Positions 1-7,755 are shown, counted from the stretch's first letter. The stretch is 20,487 nt of DNA from Limisphaerales bacterium (GCA_027451565.1 DAIDJC010000025.1:1-20487); one strand, 5' to 3'. Numbers and translations are program-made. Notes: generated by a model from the letters alone, not told the origin.

Positions 1-382
1 CTGAGAGGCCGCTGCTCGTGGTGTTGGTGGCGGAACCGGACGAGCTCGAACTGCCCGTGCCGTTTAGAAACTCGTTCAGGCCGGTCTGGGCGCTTTGCAG
101 GGCGGATTGCTGCGCGTTCCAATATCCATTGGTGCTTTGCTGGGAAACGATCTGGCTGTTCAACAAGGTGTTCACTGCCTGCTGGATGGCCACCACATTG
201 GACCCGGTACCCTGCATTCCTATGTTCGTGGAAATGTCGGCGCTGGTTTGAATGTCCACCGTCTGCCTGGAATAGCCTTGTGTGTTGACATTGGCCAGGT
301 TCTGGCCGCTCACCTGCACGCCCGTCATCTGCGTTTGCATCGCACGGGCCGCCATGTCCAATGTGCCGTTGAGTGTGAGCAT
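1..382 (-). CDS. flgK: Flagellar hook-associated protein 1 (FlgK), N-terminal part, cut by window edge
   Basis: FlgK forms the junction between hook and filament and is exported by the flagellar type III system. The reverse strand opens with ATG at 382-380 and stays open to base 1, giving 127 codons. The N-terminal rod/hook/HAP helix is visible at residues 5-40 and ends in NVNTQGYSRQ (residues 31-40), the FlgK-type signature. The start lies 8 nt after the flgN stop, and the chaperone FlgN next door supports the call. Residues 108-124 form a Gly/Ser/Thr-rich stretch just before GLS, where FlgK proteins normally have a short loop before the next helix. The C-terminal two-thirds or more lie outside the window. 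FlgE or FlgG is excluded by the GYSRQ motif. Confidence 0.93.
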   Translation of the reverse strand, partial: MLTLNGTLDMAARAMQTQMTGVQVSGQNLANVNTQGYSRQTVDIQTSADISTNIGMQGTGSNVVAIQQAVNTLLNSQIVSQQSTNGYWNAQQSALQSAQTGLNEFLNGTGSSSSSGSATNTTSSGLS

Positions 383-390
383 AGGTCAGG

Positions 391-888
391 TCATCCAACG
401 CTTTCGTACAGGGAATAAGCCGCAGACGGCGCCGAGGGTGTGCGCCCGGATTTGTCGTAGGTTTTCAATCCCGCGCCCGGAAGGATGGATTCGATGAGCT
501 GGCGGTTGAGGTCCACGGCGTGGCTCAGCAAAAGATGATTCTGCCGCGCCCGCTGCTGCACCCTGTGCAGCAGTTCGTTGTTTTCATGGACCAGGGCCTG
601 CATCAATGGACGGTAGGCAGGCTCCAGCCGTGGAATGATTTCAGCGATGCTTGATTCCTCGGGCAGCCCAGCCTGCCGGGCCACGTTCCGCTGTCGCTGG
701 CTGCGCTCTCGCCGCACCGCAGCCACCACGTCTCCCTGGCTTTGTGTTTGCTGAACATTTGCCAGCAACTGGCTGCATTGCCGCTGCACCACCAAATCCT
801 GCTGCTGTTCCATCACCGCCAGCATCTCGCCATACTGCTTCAACTCCTCGCGCAGGGCCTCAATCAGGTTGTGTAGCAAATCATTCAT
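391..888 (-). CDS. flgN: FlgN-type flagellar export chaperone
   Basis: FlgN proteins are cytosolic chaperones that keep the hook-filament junction proteins FlgK and FlgL soluble and deliver them to the export gate. This 165-residue protein is almost all helical, very rich in Gln, Arg and Glu, with heptad-like leucines over residues 1-60 and 85-135 and no signal peptide or membrane segment. Size and composition fit the FlgN family, whose sequence conservation is low, so position carries much of the call: it sits directly before flgK. Its ATG overlaps the flgJ stop (ATGA at 888-885), implying translational coupling. The last 25 residues (Ser/Pro-rich) look disordered. Confidence 0.8.
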   Translation of the reverse strand: MNDLLHNLIEALREELKQYGEMLAVMEQQQDLVVQRQCSQLLANVQQTQSQGDVVAAVRRERSQRQRNVARQAGLPEESSIAEIIPRLEPAYRPLMQALVHENNELLHRVQQRARQNHLLLSHAVDLNRQLIESILPGAGLKTYDKSGRTPSAPSAAYSLYESVG

Positions 889-1295
889 GTTGGATGCTGA
901 AAAAGGGACAATGTTTGAGGGCTGGCAAAATGCAGGGCGGATGGCAGGCCCGCTTTGCCCATGGTTGACGCGGGGGGACTCAATTGTTGTTCAAATACTT
1001 TGGCCAATCCCAGCGTGCCTGATTTTGACATGCTGTCGGCAAGGGTGTTGGTGATGAAATCCTGGTAAATGCCCGCCGCAGTCGAATTGTCCGTGAATTC
1101 CGAGGTGATCATCGGCTTCTGGGCCTCGCTCAAAATCTGGCGAAGAATGATGGCTTCAAATTGCCGGCTGGCTTCGGCAATTTTTTGACCTTTTGACAGG
1201 TTCCGGTTGCCCGCGAGGCTTTCCAACGGAACGCTGGATGTGTCCATGGACATCAGTGGTGTCTGCGTAAGGGGGGTGATGGCGTTGAGGTTCAT
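885..1295 (-). CDS. flgJ: Rod-capping/rod-binding protein FlgJ, single-domain form
   Basis: FlgJ caps the growing rod in the periplasm and promotes rod assembly. Only the N-terminal rod-binding domain is present (136 aa). The family pattern starts at about residue 37 with an AxxFEAIILRQIL-type helix (EASRQFEAIILRQIL), followed by a Gly-Ile-Tyr-Gln-Asp segment (74-78) and a helix ending in an LGLAK turn. The C-terminal peptidoglycan hydrolase domain of enterobacterial FlgJ (about 310 aa) is absent. Such short forms are common outside the gammaproteobacteria, so wall penetration would need a separate enzyme. ATG 1295 follows the flgI stop by a single base, and the stop overlaps flgN by 4 bases. 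Confidence 0.87.
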   Translation of the reverse strand: MNLNAITPLTQTPLMSMDTSSVPLESLAGNRNLSKGQKIAEASRQFEAIILRQILSEAQKPMITSEFTDNSTAAGIYQDFITNTLADSMSKSGTLGLAKVFEQQLSPPASTMGKAGLPSALHFASPQTLSLFQHPT

Positions 1296-1296
1296 G

Positions 1297-2493
1297 TCAT
1301 CGAATGAGAAGATCAGCTTGCAGCGCCCCGGCCTGTTTCATGGATTGAAAAATGGCCATCATGTCCCTTGGTGTCACCCCCAATGCATTCAAAGCCGCAG
1401 CCACTTTCTCCACCGTGGGAAGTTCCGGCAAGGCCACCAGGCTGCCTTTCTTCTCAGTCACGTCCGTTGTGGTCGTTTGAGTCACCTCTGTCTGCCCTGT
1501 CTGGCTAAAGGCGTTGGGCTGGGAGACGCTTGGCGTGGAGGCGATGCTTATGGTGATGTTGCCGCTTGCCACCGCGCAACTGGATATTTTCACGTTCGCC
1601 GTGGCTACGATTGTGCCTGTCCGCTCATTGATGATGACTCGCGCCGGGATGTCCGGGGTGATTTCGATGGCCTGCAAAGCGGCGATAAAATCCATCGGGT
1701 TGCTGCGCACTTCCTCCGGCATCCGCACTGCAATCGTGGTTGAGTCAATCGCACGGGCGGTGGTGGGAAAAACCCGGTTGATGGCATCCGCAGCCATGGC
1801 TGCAGCGGTAAAGCTGGGCTGGCGCAGCAGGAGTTCCAAGGTGTTGTCCCGGATGATTTGCGCCGGAATTTCCCGTTCCACAATCGCCCCGTCGCTGATG
1901 GTGGCCACAGTGGGCTGGTTTTTGGTGACGGTGGCCCCGCCCGCTCCGCCCTGGCCCAATGTGTATCCCCCCACAGCCAGCGGTCCCTGCGCCACCGCGT
2001 AAACCTTGTTGTCCGCGCCAAGCAACGGTGTTTGCAATAGAACCCCGCCTTGCAGCGATTTGGCGTCGCCCATCGAGGATACCTGCACATCAATCCGGGC
2101 GCCGGGTTTGATGAAAGCCGGGATATCCGCCGTCACCATCACCACCGCCACATTCTTGGCAGAAATCTGCGTCATCAAGGGCTGGATGTTGATGCCGTAT
2201 CGTTGCAGCATGTTGGCAATGGTTTGCTGGGTATAAATGGGATCTTTGTCCCCATCTCCGGCCAGGCCTGCCACCAGCCCGAATCCGACCAATTGATTGT
2301 CCCGCGCTCCTGCAATCATGGCAAGGTCCCGCAGGCGCACCCCATCATCCCCGCGCAACGAGAGGGACAGAAATAAAACAACCCACCCAAAGGTCAATAT
2401 GGATGCTTTTCTCAGGCTGGCACCCAGGGCGCCAGCCCAGACTCGGGGTCCGGGCTGCTTGCGCTTCAATTTTCGCAGAATGCATTCTTTCAT
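1297..2493 (-). CDS. flgI: Flagellar P-ring protein FlgI
   Basis: FlgI forms the periplasmic P ring around the rod, embedded at the peptidoglycan. From ATG 2493 the protein has 398 residues. It has a long basic N-terminus (about 30 aa), a hydrophobic signal segment at about 31-46, then the conserved mature start with VRLRDLAMIAG (about 52-62) and VGFGLVAGLAGDGD. The C-terminus has the family ending with LNALGVTPRDMMAIFQSMK. The reading frame is open upstream to 2604, but that would run deep into flgH, so the ATG 16 bases after the flgH stop is preferred. The unusually long basic region before the signal core is odd; an internal start is possible but no good alternative is visible. FlgA is encoded two genes upstream. 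Confidence 0.96.
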   Translation of the reverse strand: MKECILRKLKRKQPGPRVWAGALGASLRKASILTFGWVVLFLSLSLRGDDGVRLRDLAMIAGARDNQLVGFGLVAGLAGDGDKDPIYTQQTIANMLQRYGINIQPLMTQISAKNVAVVMVTADIPAFIKPGARIDVQVSSMGDAKSLQGGVLLQTPLLGADNKVYAVAQGPLAVGGYTLGQGGAGGATVTKNQPTVATISDGAIVEREIPAQIIRDNTLELLLRQPSFTAAAMAADAINRVFPTTARAIDSTTIAVRMPEEVRSNPMDFIAALQAIEITPDIPARVIINERTGTIVATANVKISSCAVASGNITISIASTPSVSQPNAFSQTGQTEVTQTTTTDVTEKKGSLVALPELPTVEKVAAALNALGVTPRDMMAIFQSMKQAGALQADLLIR

Positions 2494-2509
2494 GCCGGCG
2501 CTGTAAAAA

Positions 2510-3151
2510 TCAAAATGGATTGATCTTATCCCACAGACGATTGAACCAACCCTTGTTCTGACTGTCGGAAACCGTGCCTTTTCCAATGATCTGGACTGTG
2601 GCATCGGCCACGTTGTAACTCATCACCGTGTTATTGCTGGCCACGTCATCACACCGCACCACGCCTCGAATAATGATTGTTTGGTGCTCGCCGCTGAAGG
2701 ATGTGTCCCGTTGCCCCTCAATAACCAGGTTTCCATTGGGCAGCACATCCACAATCCTCACGGCCATTTGAGCCACGATGGACTCCGAATTTTTGATCAC
2801 ACCGTCACCCGCATGCTTGTGGTCGGAGTTGTAGGCCATCGCCGGAAGCTGGCCGCCCTTTGTCAGCAATCCGCTGGAGGCCGGGCTGTAAAATAATGAC
2901 GTTATGGCCGCGCTCAAGCTGGATTGACGTTCCGTGGTGGTGGCATTGTTTTTGTCCGCAGAAGAGTTTTCCTGAACCACGATGGTGAGGATGTCTCCCA
3001 CGTGAATGCCGCGCTTGTCCACATACATGGGGCGGGAAATATCGTCATTCCACAGGGAATCCGCCCGGGTGGCATCCGGCAGCAATGCGAACAGCGCCAG
3101 GATAAAAGCCTTGGATACGCTTGCCCAAGCGGGGTTTTTAATGGGGTTCAT
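2510..3151 (-). CDS. flgH: Flagellar L-ring protein FlgH, non-lipidated type
   Basis: FlgH builds the L ring in the outer membrane. The 213-residue protein has a signal peptide (hydrophobic core about 15-24, probable cleavage after the TRA at about 28-30), then DSLW and a VGDILTIVVQE segment (about 52-62) typical of FlgH. Later come the conserved IVDVLPNGNLVIEGQR block and a C-terminal region ending in NPF. Proteobacterial FlgH is a lipoprotein; here no cysteine lies near the signal peptide end, and the only cysteine is far downstream in VRCDDV. The ATG overlaps the flgA stop (ATGA, 3151-3148). Confidence 0.95.
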   Translation of the reverse strand: MNPIKNPAWASVSKAFILALFALLPDATRADSLWNDDISRPMYVDKRGIHVGDILTIVVQENSSADKNNATTTERQSSLSAAITSLFYSPASSGLLTKGGQLPAMAYNSDHKHAGDGVIKNSESIVAQMAVRIVDVLPNGNLVIEGQRDTSFSGEHQTIIIRGVVRCDDVASNNTVMSYNVADATVQIIGKGTVSDSQNKGWFNRLWDKINPF

Positions 3152-4143
3152 AGGGAGATTGCTATGGTTTGGTCGTTCACCACTTTTCCATTCAGGTTTC
3201 TGAGTGAGGAGAGATTACGCACTTGCACAATTTGGCCTGGCGCGCCGTCTTCCAGCACTTCCACCTTCATTTGGATGTTGAGGGCTCCGTCCTGGAGAAT
3301 GGCATCCGCCATCTGTCCCCGGTGGACAACGGCCCTGGGTTTGAGATCACGCGCAAGCAACATGTTTTCCGCTTCGACATAGTTGGCCAATTCCATGCCG
3401 TTATCCAAAAGGTTGATCTGCGCCAGCGCTTCGTGCTCGGTCAATATGTCCCGCCGCTCCTGGCCCACATCCGCATCGCTGAGCAATTCCCCTCGTTCCA
3501 AGTTGGAATGAGCCACCCAGACATTTCGCCAGACATGGGCTCTTAAGGATGCCTGATAGGTGCCAACACATTCTTCCGGTGTCCAAAGTTCGAAGCGGAC
3601 AATGAAGTTGGGAGCCACGCCGGATAATGGCATTTCCAGGATTTTAACCGTCAAAGGCTCATCCGGAACCGAGGGCGCAACCCACGGTTCGGTGAAAATC
3701 AGCTCTAAATCGCCCCTGTTTTTTACGGATTGAACCTGCAAAGCCTGCTGTAGCAGGCTCAAGGTCAGGGTTTCATTGAGAACATGGTGGCGACGGGACA
3801 GGGTTATGGACTGCGCCCCGGTCCACTGGGTCACTGTCATGGGTGGACTGGCGGAGGCAAGAAGGTTTTGAAGGTCTTCGCGAGTCAGAGTCTGGGTCTG
3901 GTCAAAAGATGGGGCATCCGTCAGGCGCAAATCAGGCAGGTTTGTCGGATTGCCGCATATTTGAGGGAGAAAAACTCCATTGCCATTGACCGCTGCGGCA
4001 GGCGCCAAATCCAATGAAATGCCTTGCGCGGGCAGGTTGGACCCCTGCGTGTGAGAGGCGCATGCCATGAAGATGCAAAAGGCCGTCGCCTTGAGCGTTT
4101 GCGCCAACTCCATTTTTGGAAAAGAATGAAAATGGGGTTTCAT
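3148..4143 (-). CDS. flgA: P-ring assembly chaperone FlgA
   Basis: FlgA is a periplasmic chaperone needed to polymerise FlgI into the P ring. The protein has 331 residues, about 100 more than enterobacterial FlgA. A signal-like hydrophobic stretch lies at about 19-29. A SAF-like domain is seen at about 205-270 (VAHSNLERGELLSDADV, then LLARDLKPRAVV). The C-terminal part carries RGQMADAILQDGALNIQMKVEVLEDG and a terminal NGKVV block, as in FlgA. The extra length lies in the region before the SAF-like domain. ATG 4143 is used; ATG 4113, nearer the signal core, is a reasonable alternative. No clear Shine-Dalgarno sequence is present at either. Its place between rod and ring genes fits the role. 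Confidence 0.9.
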   Translation of the reverse strand: MKPHFHSFPKMELAQTLKATAFCIFMACASHTQGSNLPAQGISLDLAPAAAVNGNGVFLPQICGNPTNLPDLRLTDAPSFDQTQTLTREDLQNLLASASPPMTVTQWTGAQSITLSRRHHVLNETLTLSLLQQALQVQSVKNRGDLELIFTEPWVAPSVPDEPLTVKILEMPLSGVAPNFIVRFELWTPEECVGTYQASLRAHVWRNVWVAHSNLERGELLSDADVGQERRDILTEHEALAQINLLDNGMELANYVEAENMLLARDLKPRAVVHRGQMADAILQDGALNIQMKVEVLEDGAPGQIVQVRNLSSLRNLNGKVVNDQTIAISL

Positions 4144-4148
4144 GGTTT

Positions 4149-4931
4149 TTAACGCTGCAGGTTGTTGCTGTCCTGCATCATCTGGTCTGCGGCTTGAACC
4201 GCCTTCGAGTTCACCTCGTAGGCCCGCTGGGCCAGGATAAGGTTGACCATTTCCTGGACGACACTGACGTTCGAGAGCTCCAAATATCCCTGTTGCAATT
4301 CTCCCAGCCCGTTCTGTGTGGGTTGCCCCAGCAGCGGTGTGCCTGAGGCCTGGGTTTCTGTATAAAGGTTTTGTCCGATGGCCTGTAAACCCCCGGGGTT
4401 GTTAAAATTGGAGAGTTGGATTTGTGAACTGGTGATTCCGCTTGGCGTGGTATAGGTGATCGCCCCGGTGGCCGAAATGGTTATATTTGTGGTTCCCGTG
4501 GGCACGGGCTGGAAGCCTCCCTGCACAGGATACCCATCGCTGGTGACAATCTGGCCTTGGGAATTGGTTTTAAAACTGCCATCGCGTGTGTAGGCCAGGG
4601 TTCCATCCGGCATCTGAACCTGAAAAAACCCCTGACCTTGAATGGCAATATCCAGGTTGCCACCCGTTTGGGAAAGATCGCCCTGGGTGAAAATACGCTC
4701 GGTCGCGACAGGAATGGATCCCTGACCAATTTGAAGGCTCCCCGGCAGTTCATTCCCGCCGCCTTGCTGGGACCCTGCCGCCCGCGTGGTCTGGTAAAGC
4801 AAATCCTGAAACTGAAGTTTGCTCTCCTTGTACCCCGTGGTGTTGACGTTCGCAAGGTTGTTTGAAATCACGTCGAGATTCATCTGCTGGGATTCCATCC
4901 CGGCGGCGGCAGAATATAAGGCACGTAACAT
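4149..4931 (-). CDS. flgG: Distal rod protein FlgG
   Basis: FlgG forms the distal rod, the drive shaft passing through the P and L rings. Length (260 aa) equals the usual family length. The N-terminus MLRALYSAAAGMESQQMNLDV is followed by SNNLANVNTTGYKES (23-37), the classic rod signature. The centre has QGQGFFQV and AYTRDGSF, and the C-terminus has the helix with LELSNVSVVQEMVNLILAQRAYEVNSK and ADQMMQ. It is exported without a cleaved signal. It lies 7 bases after flgF and 5 bases before flgA. This is one of the most secure calls in the window. Confidence 0.97.
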   Translation of the reverse strand: MLRALYSAAAGMESQQMNLDVISNNLANVNTTGYKESKLQFQDLLYQTTRAAGSQQGGGNELPGSLQIGQGSIPVATERIFTQGDLSQTGGNLDIAIQGQGFFQVQMPDGTLAYTRDGSFKTNSQGQIVTSDGYPVQGGFQPVPTGTTNITISATGAITYTTPSGITSSQIQLSNFNNPGGLQAIGQNLYTETQASGTPLLGQPTQNGLGELQQGYLELSNVSVVQEMVNLILAQRAYEVNSKAVQAADQMMQDSNNLQR

Positions 4932-4938
4932 GTGGGGT

Positions 4939-5673
4939 TCAGGCGTTGGAGGTGAGGTCGGTGATGGTCCGGCTCATCCGGTCCCCTTGCAATTGCATGA
5001 CTTTTTGGTTCGCTTCAAACAAACGCATCGCAGTGATCAGGCTGGCCATTTGTGTGGTGGGCGAGGCGTTGGGCGCTTCCAGGAATCCCTGCCGGATTTT
5101 GGTGTTGGTCGAAACCGTCGGAGCCACCGTTGAATCTGGTGGCGAATAGAGACCCGATCCGGTCATGACCAGTTGCTGCGGATTTTTAAATTCAAAAGTC
5201 TGGATTTTGCCCAGGACCACATCCCCTTGGGCAACATTCCCATTGGCCGAAACGGTCAGTGTTCCGGGGTTGTTAATGTCCAGTTGAATGGGTGCTCCGT
5301 TTGCCATCACCAAATCCCCCTGCTTGGTGGTGATCTGGCTTTTGGCATTCAGTTGAAACTCGCCATCACGGGTATAAGCTGTCTGGCCAGTGGAGGTTTT
5401 AACGGGGAAAAACCCCGGCCCCTCCAAGGCAAAATCCATGCTGTTCCCGCTGACATGCAGTTCTCCAGGCTGAAAATTCGTCACCTTTTGTGCCGTGGGC
5501 AGCGTCATGCCTCCAGTTTGATTGGAATTGGCCCCAGCCTGCACATCGGAGAACGTGACTTCTTGCTTTCTGGATCCGGGCACACTGGAAGCTGACAGGT
5601 TTTCAGCAATGATATCCTGCCATTGAGCGGTAGCGTCCATGGCTGCCGCAGCCTGATAGAGGCTTACTTCCAT
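4939..5673 (-). CDS. flgF: Proximal rod protein FlgF (rod/hook family)
   Basis: This is a 244-residue member of the FlgF/FlgG rod family. It starts MEVSLYQAAAAMDATAQWQ and continues with IIAENLSASSVPG, a relaxed version of the NNLANxxTxGY motif. It has EGPGFFPV and AYTRDGEF in the centre and a C-terminal helix QMASLITAMRLFEANQKVMQ. Its position just before flgG makes FlgF the best name. The frame is open to an upstream TTG at 5721, but that extension lacks family similarity and would enclose the sigma-54 promoter at 5689-5704, so ATG 5673 is chosen. There is no Shine-Dalgarno sequence before it, and the predicted transcript start lies only about 5 nt upstream. It is the first gene of the flgF-flgK unit. 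Confidence 0.88.
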   Translation of the reverse strand: MEVSLYQAAAAMDATAQWQDIIAENLSASSVPGSRKQEVTFSDVQAGANSNQTGGMTLPTAQKVTNFQPGELHVSGNSMDFALEGPGFFPVKTSTGQTAYTRDGEFQLNAKSQITTKQGDLVMANGAPIQLDINNPGTLTVSANGNVAQGDVVLGKIQTFEFKNPQQLVMTGSGLYSPPDSTVAPTVSTNTKIRQGFLEAPNASPTTQMASLITAMRLFEANQKVMQLQGDRMSRTITDLTSNA

Positions 5674-5688
5674 AAATCCACATTGCCT

Positions 5689-5704
5689 AGCAACGTATGT
5701 GCCA
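5689..5704 (-). promoter_or_regulatory. Sigma-54 (RpoN) -24/-12 promoter for the flgF-flgK unit
   Basis: Read on the minus strand the element is TGGCACATACGTTGCT, a full match to the sigma-54 core TGGCAC-N5-TTGCW, with GG and GC separated by exactly 10 bases. It lies in the 136-bp gap between the small cysteine protein gene and flgF, the place a promoter is needed. Counting from C at -12 (base 5690), transcription should start near 5678, about 5 nt before the flgF ATG. An upstream activator of the FlrC/FleQ class would be required; I could not identify its binding site. Confidence 0.85.
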
Positions 5705-5809
5705 TGCTGTATTTGAAGCAATTTAAGCCCAAAACCTCCCCAATTTCACAATGGCAGGGCAAAAGATGCCGGTTTACACGGAAGAAATGGCCGGGTGTGG
5801 GTTGTTCTT
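5705..5809. other. Non-coding remainder of the gap upstream of flgF
   Basis: These 105 bp between the stop of the four-cysteine protein gene and the sigma-54 element hold no convincing gene, RNA or intrinsic terminator. Only short imperfect inverted repeats without a T-tract are seen. The stretch is the expected location for enhancer sites of a sigma-54 activator, but no obvious palindrome stands out. Confidence 0.5.
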
Positions 5810-6103
5810 TTATTTTGGCTTGGGCAAATCGTCATAAATGCAGGCCAGGTCCAGTACCTGCCCGCAACTGCATTGCACCCGAATACTGCTGATTCGGTCT
5901 CCATCCCGTTCCAGAATTACCTTGGGTTCGCATCTTCCCTGGATGCCCGCGTTTGTGACCGCTTTTTCTGCCGTCGCAGAAATGGGGTTAAAGGATTTGG
6001 GGTCTGCGGACTGGGGCACCACCGTTACCTTGAATTCACGGTTTTTCCCGGCTGCCAAGCCTGATGCCAGCGGTACAAAGGACTCAGTTTTTGAAAAGCT
6101 CAT
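5810..6103 (-). CDS. Small four-cysteine protein of unknown function, coupled to motB
   Basis: I do not recognise a named family. The 97-residue protein has no signal peptide or membrane segment. Its first 55 residues are mixed and Ala/Ser/Lys-rich. The C-terminal half contains Cys58, then a strand-like segment with alternating charged residues (about 61-77), Cys78-Ser-Cys80-Gly, and Cys88 (ACIYDD). The spacing C-x19-C-x-C-x7-C could bind zinc or another metal. Its ATG overlaps the motB stop (ATGA, 6103-6100), so it is translated with the stator genes and is very likely a real gene. It is the last gene before the 136-bp gap. A cytoplasmic motor accessory or regulatory role is only an inference from position. 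Confidence 0.75.
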   Translation of the reverse strand: MSFSKTESFVPLASGLAAGKNREFKVTVVPQSADPKSFNPISATAEKAVTNAGIQGRCEPKVILERDGDRISSIRVQCSCGQVLDLACIYDDLPKPK

Positions 6104-6888
6104 TGGGGGGTGGTTGTGGCGTTTGGGGATGAATTGGCAGCCTCGTTTTGGTCTGACAGGGCATCCACCGATTCCTTTAACTTTAACAGGACTGTAACCC
6201 GGCGGTTGATTTCAGCATCCGGGGGATAGCCGGCCATGGGGGCGGTGTCTGCAAAACCGGACACTTTGAAAACCTGGCGGTCCGCCACCCCACTGTCAGT
6301 GAGGATGCGGCGGGCGGCATTGGCCCGCTCGGTGGAGAGGTCCCATTTGTCGTGCTCCTGAGTTCCCGGATCGGTTTTGGATTCTGTGTGACCCTCAATC
6401 TCCACATGAAACGTGGGATAACGCGAAATTTCCCAAGCCAATGTGCTGAACACCCAGGAACCGTAGTCAGTGAAGATGGGAGTGCCCGGTTGGAAAATGG
6501 GTTTCTGCGCCTTGTCGAATATGTCAATGTTCAACCCTTCCGGAGTGAGGGCAATTCGAATGGTGGTGACATCCTCGTTTTGGCGGAGCAATTTGCTGAG
6601 GTCCTCGCTCAGGTGTCGCATCGTTTCCATTTCCACTGCGGAAACGGACTGAAAATGGCCCTGTTGCTGGAAAGTGGCGGACATGTCCTTGTTGGGGATG
6701 AGCCCCACGGATTCCTTGGTGACGCTGGAGAACGGATTGCGAAAGGCGCGTTCGACCGCTTCTTTGATTTTAACATCCTGCGAAGCCAGCCAGAGGCAGA
6801 GAAACAACGCCATCATGGCCGTGACAAAGTCGGCATAGGCCACTTTCCAGGAACCGCCGTGATGCCCGTGTTTATTGCCTTTTTTCAA
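6100..6888 (-). CDS. motB: Flagellar stator protein MotB
   Basis: MotB pairs with MotA as the ion-driven stator and anchors it to peptidoglycan. The short basic N-terminus (HGHHGGSWKVAYADF) leads into a single membrane helix at about 18-34, with the ion-binding aspartate at residue 20. A plug/linker region follows. The C-terminal OmpA-like peptidoglycan-binding domain spans about 120-238, with EGHTES (165-170), STERANAARRIL and NRRVTVLL. Length (262 aa) is slightly below E. coli MotB (308). The start appears to be TTG at 6888, 9 bases after the motA stop; no ATG precedes the helix. The sequence alone does not settle proton versus sodium coupling. Confidence 0.95.
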   Translation of the reverse strand: MKKGNKHGHHGGSWKVAYADFVTAMMALFLCLWLASQDVKIKEAVERAFRNPFSSVTKESVGLIPNKDMSATFQQQGHFQSVSAVEMETMRHLSEDLSKLLRQNEDVTTIRIALTPEGLNIDIFDKAQKPIFQPGTPIFTDYGSWVFSTLAWEISRYPTFHVEIEGHTESKTDPGTQEHDKWDLSTERANAARRILTDSGVADRQVFKVSGFADTAPMAGYPPDAEINRRVTVLLKLKESVDALSDQNEAANSSPNATTTPQ

Positions 6889-6897
6889 GCGAAAGCG

Positions 6898-7755
6898 CTA
6901 GTTCTTGATGGATTTGAGAAGGGCTTCCATTTCGTCGGCGCTGGGACGCAGCTCGCTGCTCAGGCCGCGGCGGCCCAGTTCCACGGCAGTGATCGGCGCC
7001 ATGCCGCCGGCAAATCCCGTGACACATGCGGCGATGCATTTGGTGTAATCCATCTCGGCGGACTTCACGAATTGCAGGTTTAGGGCCAGGGGACTCAAAA
7101 AACCATAGGCCAGCAGGATGCCCAGAAAAGTTCCCACCAATGCCGCCGCCACTTCCACTCCGATCTCCTCCACGGGACCAGAGATGGATGCCATGGTGAT
7201 GATGATCCCCAGGACCGCCGCCACGATGCCAAACCCCGGCATGGCGTCCGCTGTGCGCGTCAGCACATCCACGGGCGCATGATGCTCCACCTCCAACTGG
7301 TCCATTTCCGCATCCAAAAGAAGTCGCAACTGGTCGGGTTTTATTTTTCCATCAATGATCGGGCGCAAACCGCCGCAAAGGAATTCCACCGCGTGATGAT
7401 TCGCCATGAATGAAGGGTATTTTTTGAAAATCGAGCTTTTCTGCGGATCCAGAACGTGTTCCTCCAGTGCAATCATTCCGCTGCGCCTGCCCAGCATGAA
7501 AAGTTCATACATCACTTTGAGGAGTTCCTCGTAGGAAGAACGGTTGTACGGAGCGCCTTTCAGGCACAAAATCACCCCCGCTACGATCTCCTTTAGAACC
7601 TTGAAGGGAGACATGATGATCAATGCGCCCAAGGCTCCGCCGCCAATGATTAACAGTTCGTTGGGGTGCACCAGCACTTTCAGGTGGCCCCCGCCAAAGA
7701 CGAAACCGCCAAAAACGCAAAACACCACCACCAAGGCTCCAATGATGGTAATCAT
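6898..7755 (-). CDS. motA: Flagellar stator protein MotA
   Basis: MotA forms the pentameric channel and torque-generating part of the stator in the inner membrane. Length 285 aa, with four membrane segments (about 2-20, 33-50, 172-192, 203-222). The functional residues fall at the same numbers as in E. coli MotA: Arg90 and Glu98 in the cytoplasmic loop (GRRSGMIALEEH), Pro173 (MPGFGIVAAVLG) and Pro222 (FLSPLAL). This makes it a canonical, apparently intact MotA rather than an ExbB/TolQ relative. Its ATG overlaps the fliA stop (ATGA, 7755-7752), and motB follows after 9 bases. The unit is likely transcribed from the sigma-54 promoter at 8860-8875. Confidence 0.97.
   Translation of the reverse strand: MITIIGALVVVFCVFGGFVFGGGHLKVLVHPNELLIIGGGALGALIIMSPFKVLKEIVAGVILCLKGAPYNRSSYEELLKVMYELFMLGRRSGMIALEEHVLDPQKSSIFKKYPSFMANHHAVEFLCGGLRPIIDGKIKPDQLRLLLDAEMDQLEVEHHAPVDVLTRTADAMPGFGIVAAVLGIIITMASISGPVEEIGVEVAAALVGTFLGILLAYGFLSPLALNLQFVKSAEMDYTKCIAACVTGFAGGMAPITAVELGRRGLSSELRPSADEMEALLKSIKN

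Noticed and set aside
1605..2093. Minus-strand 162-codon frame inside flgI
   Set aside because: It is a different frame within the conserved FlgI gene; the product is Arg/Cys/Trp-rich with no family pattern.
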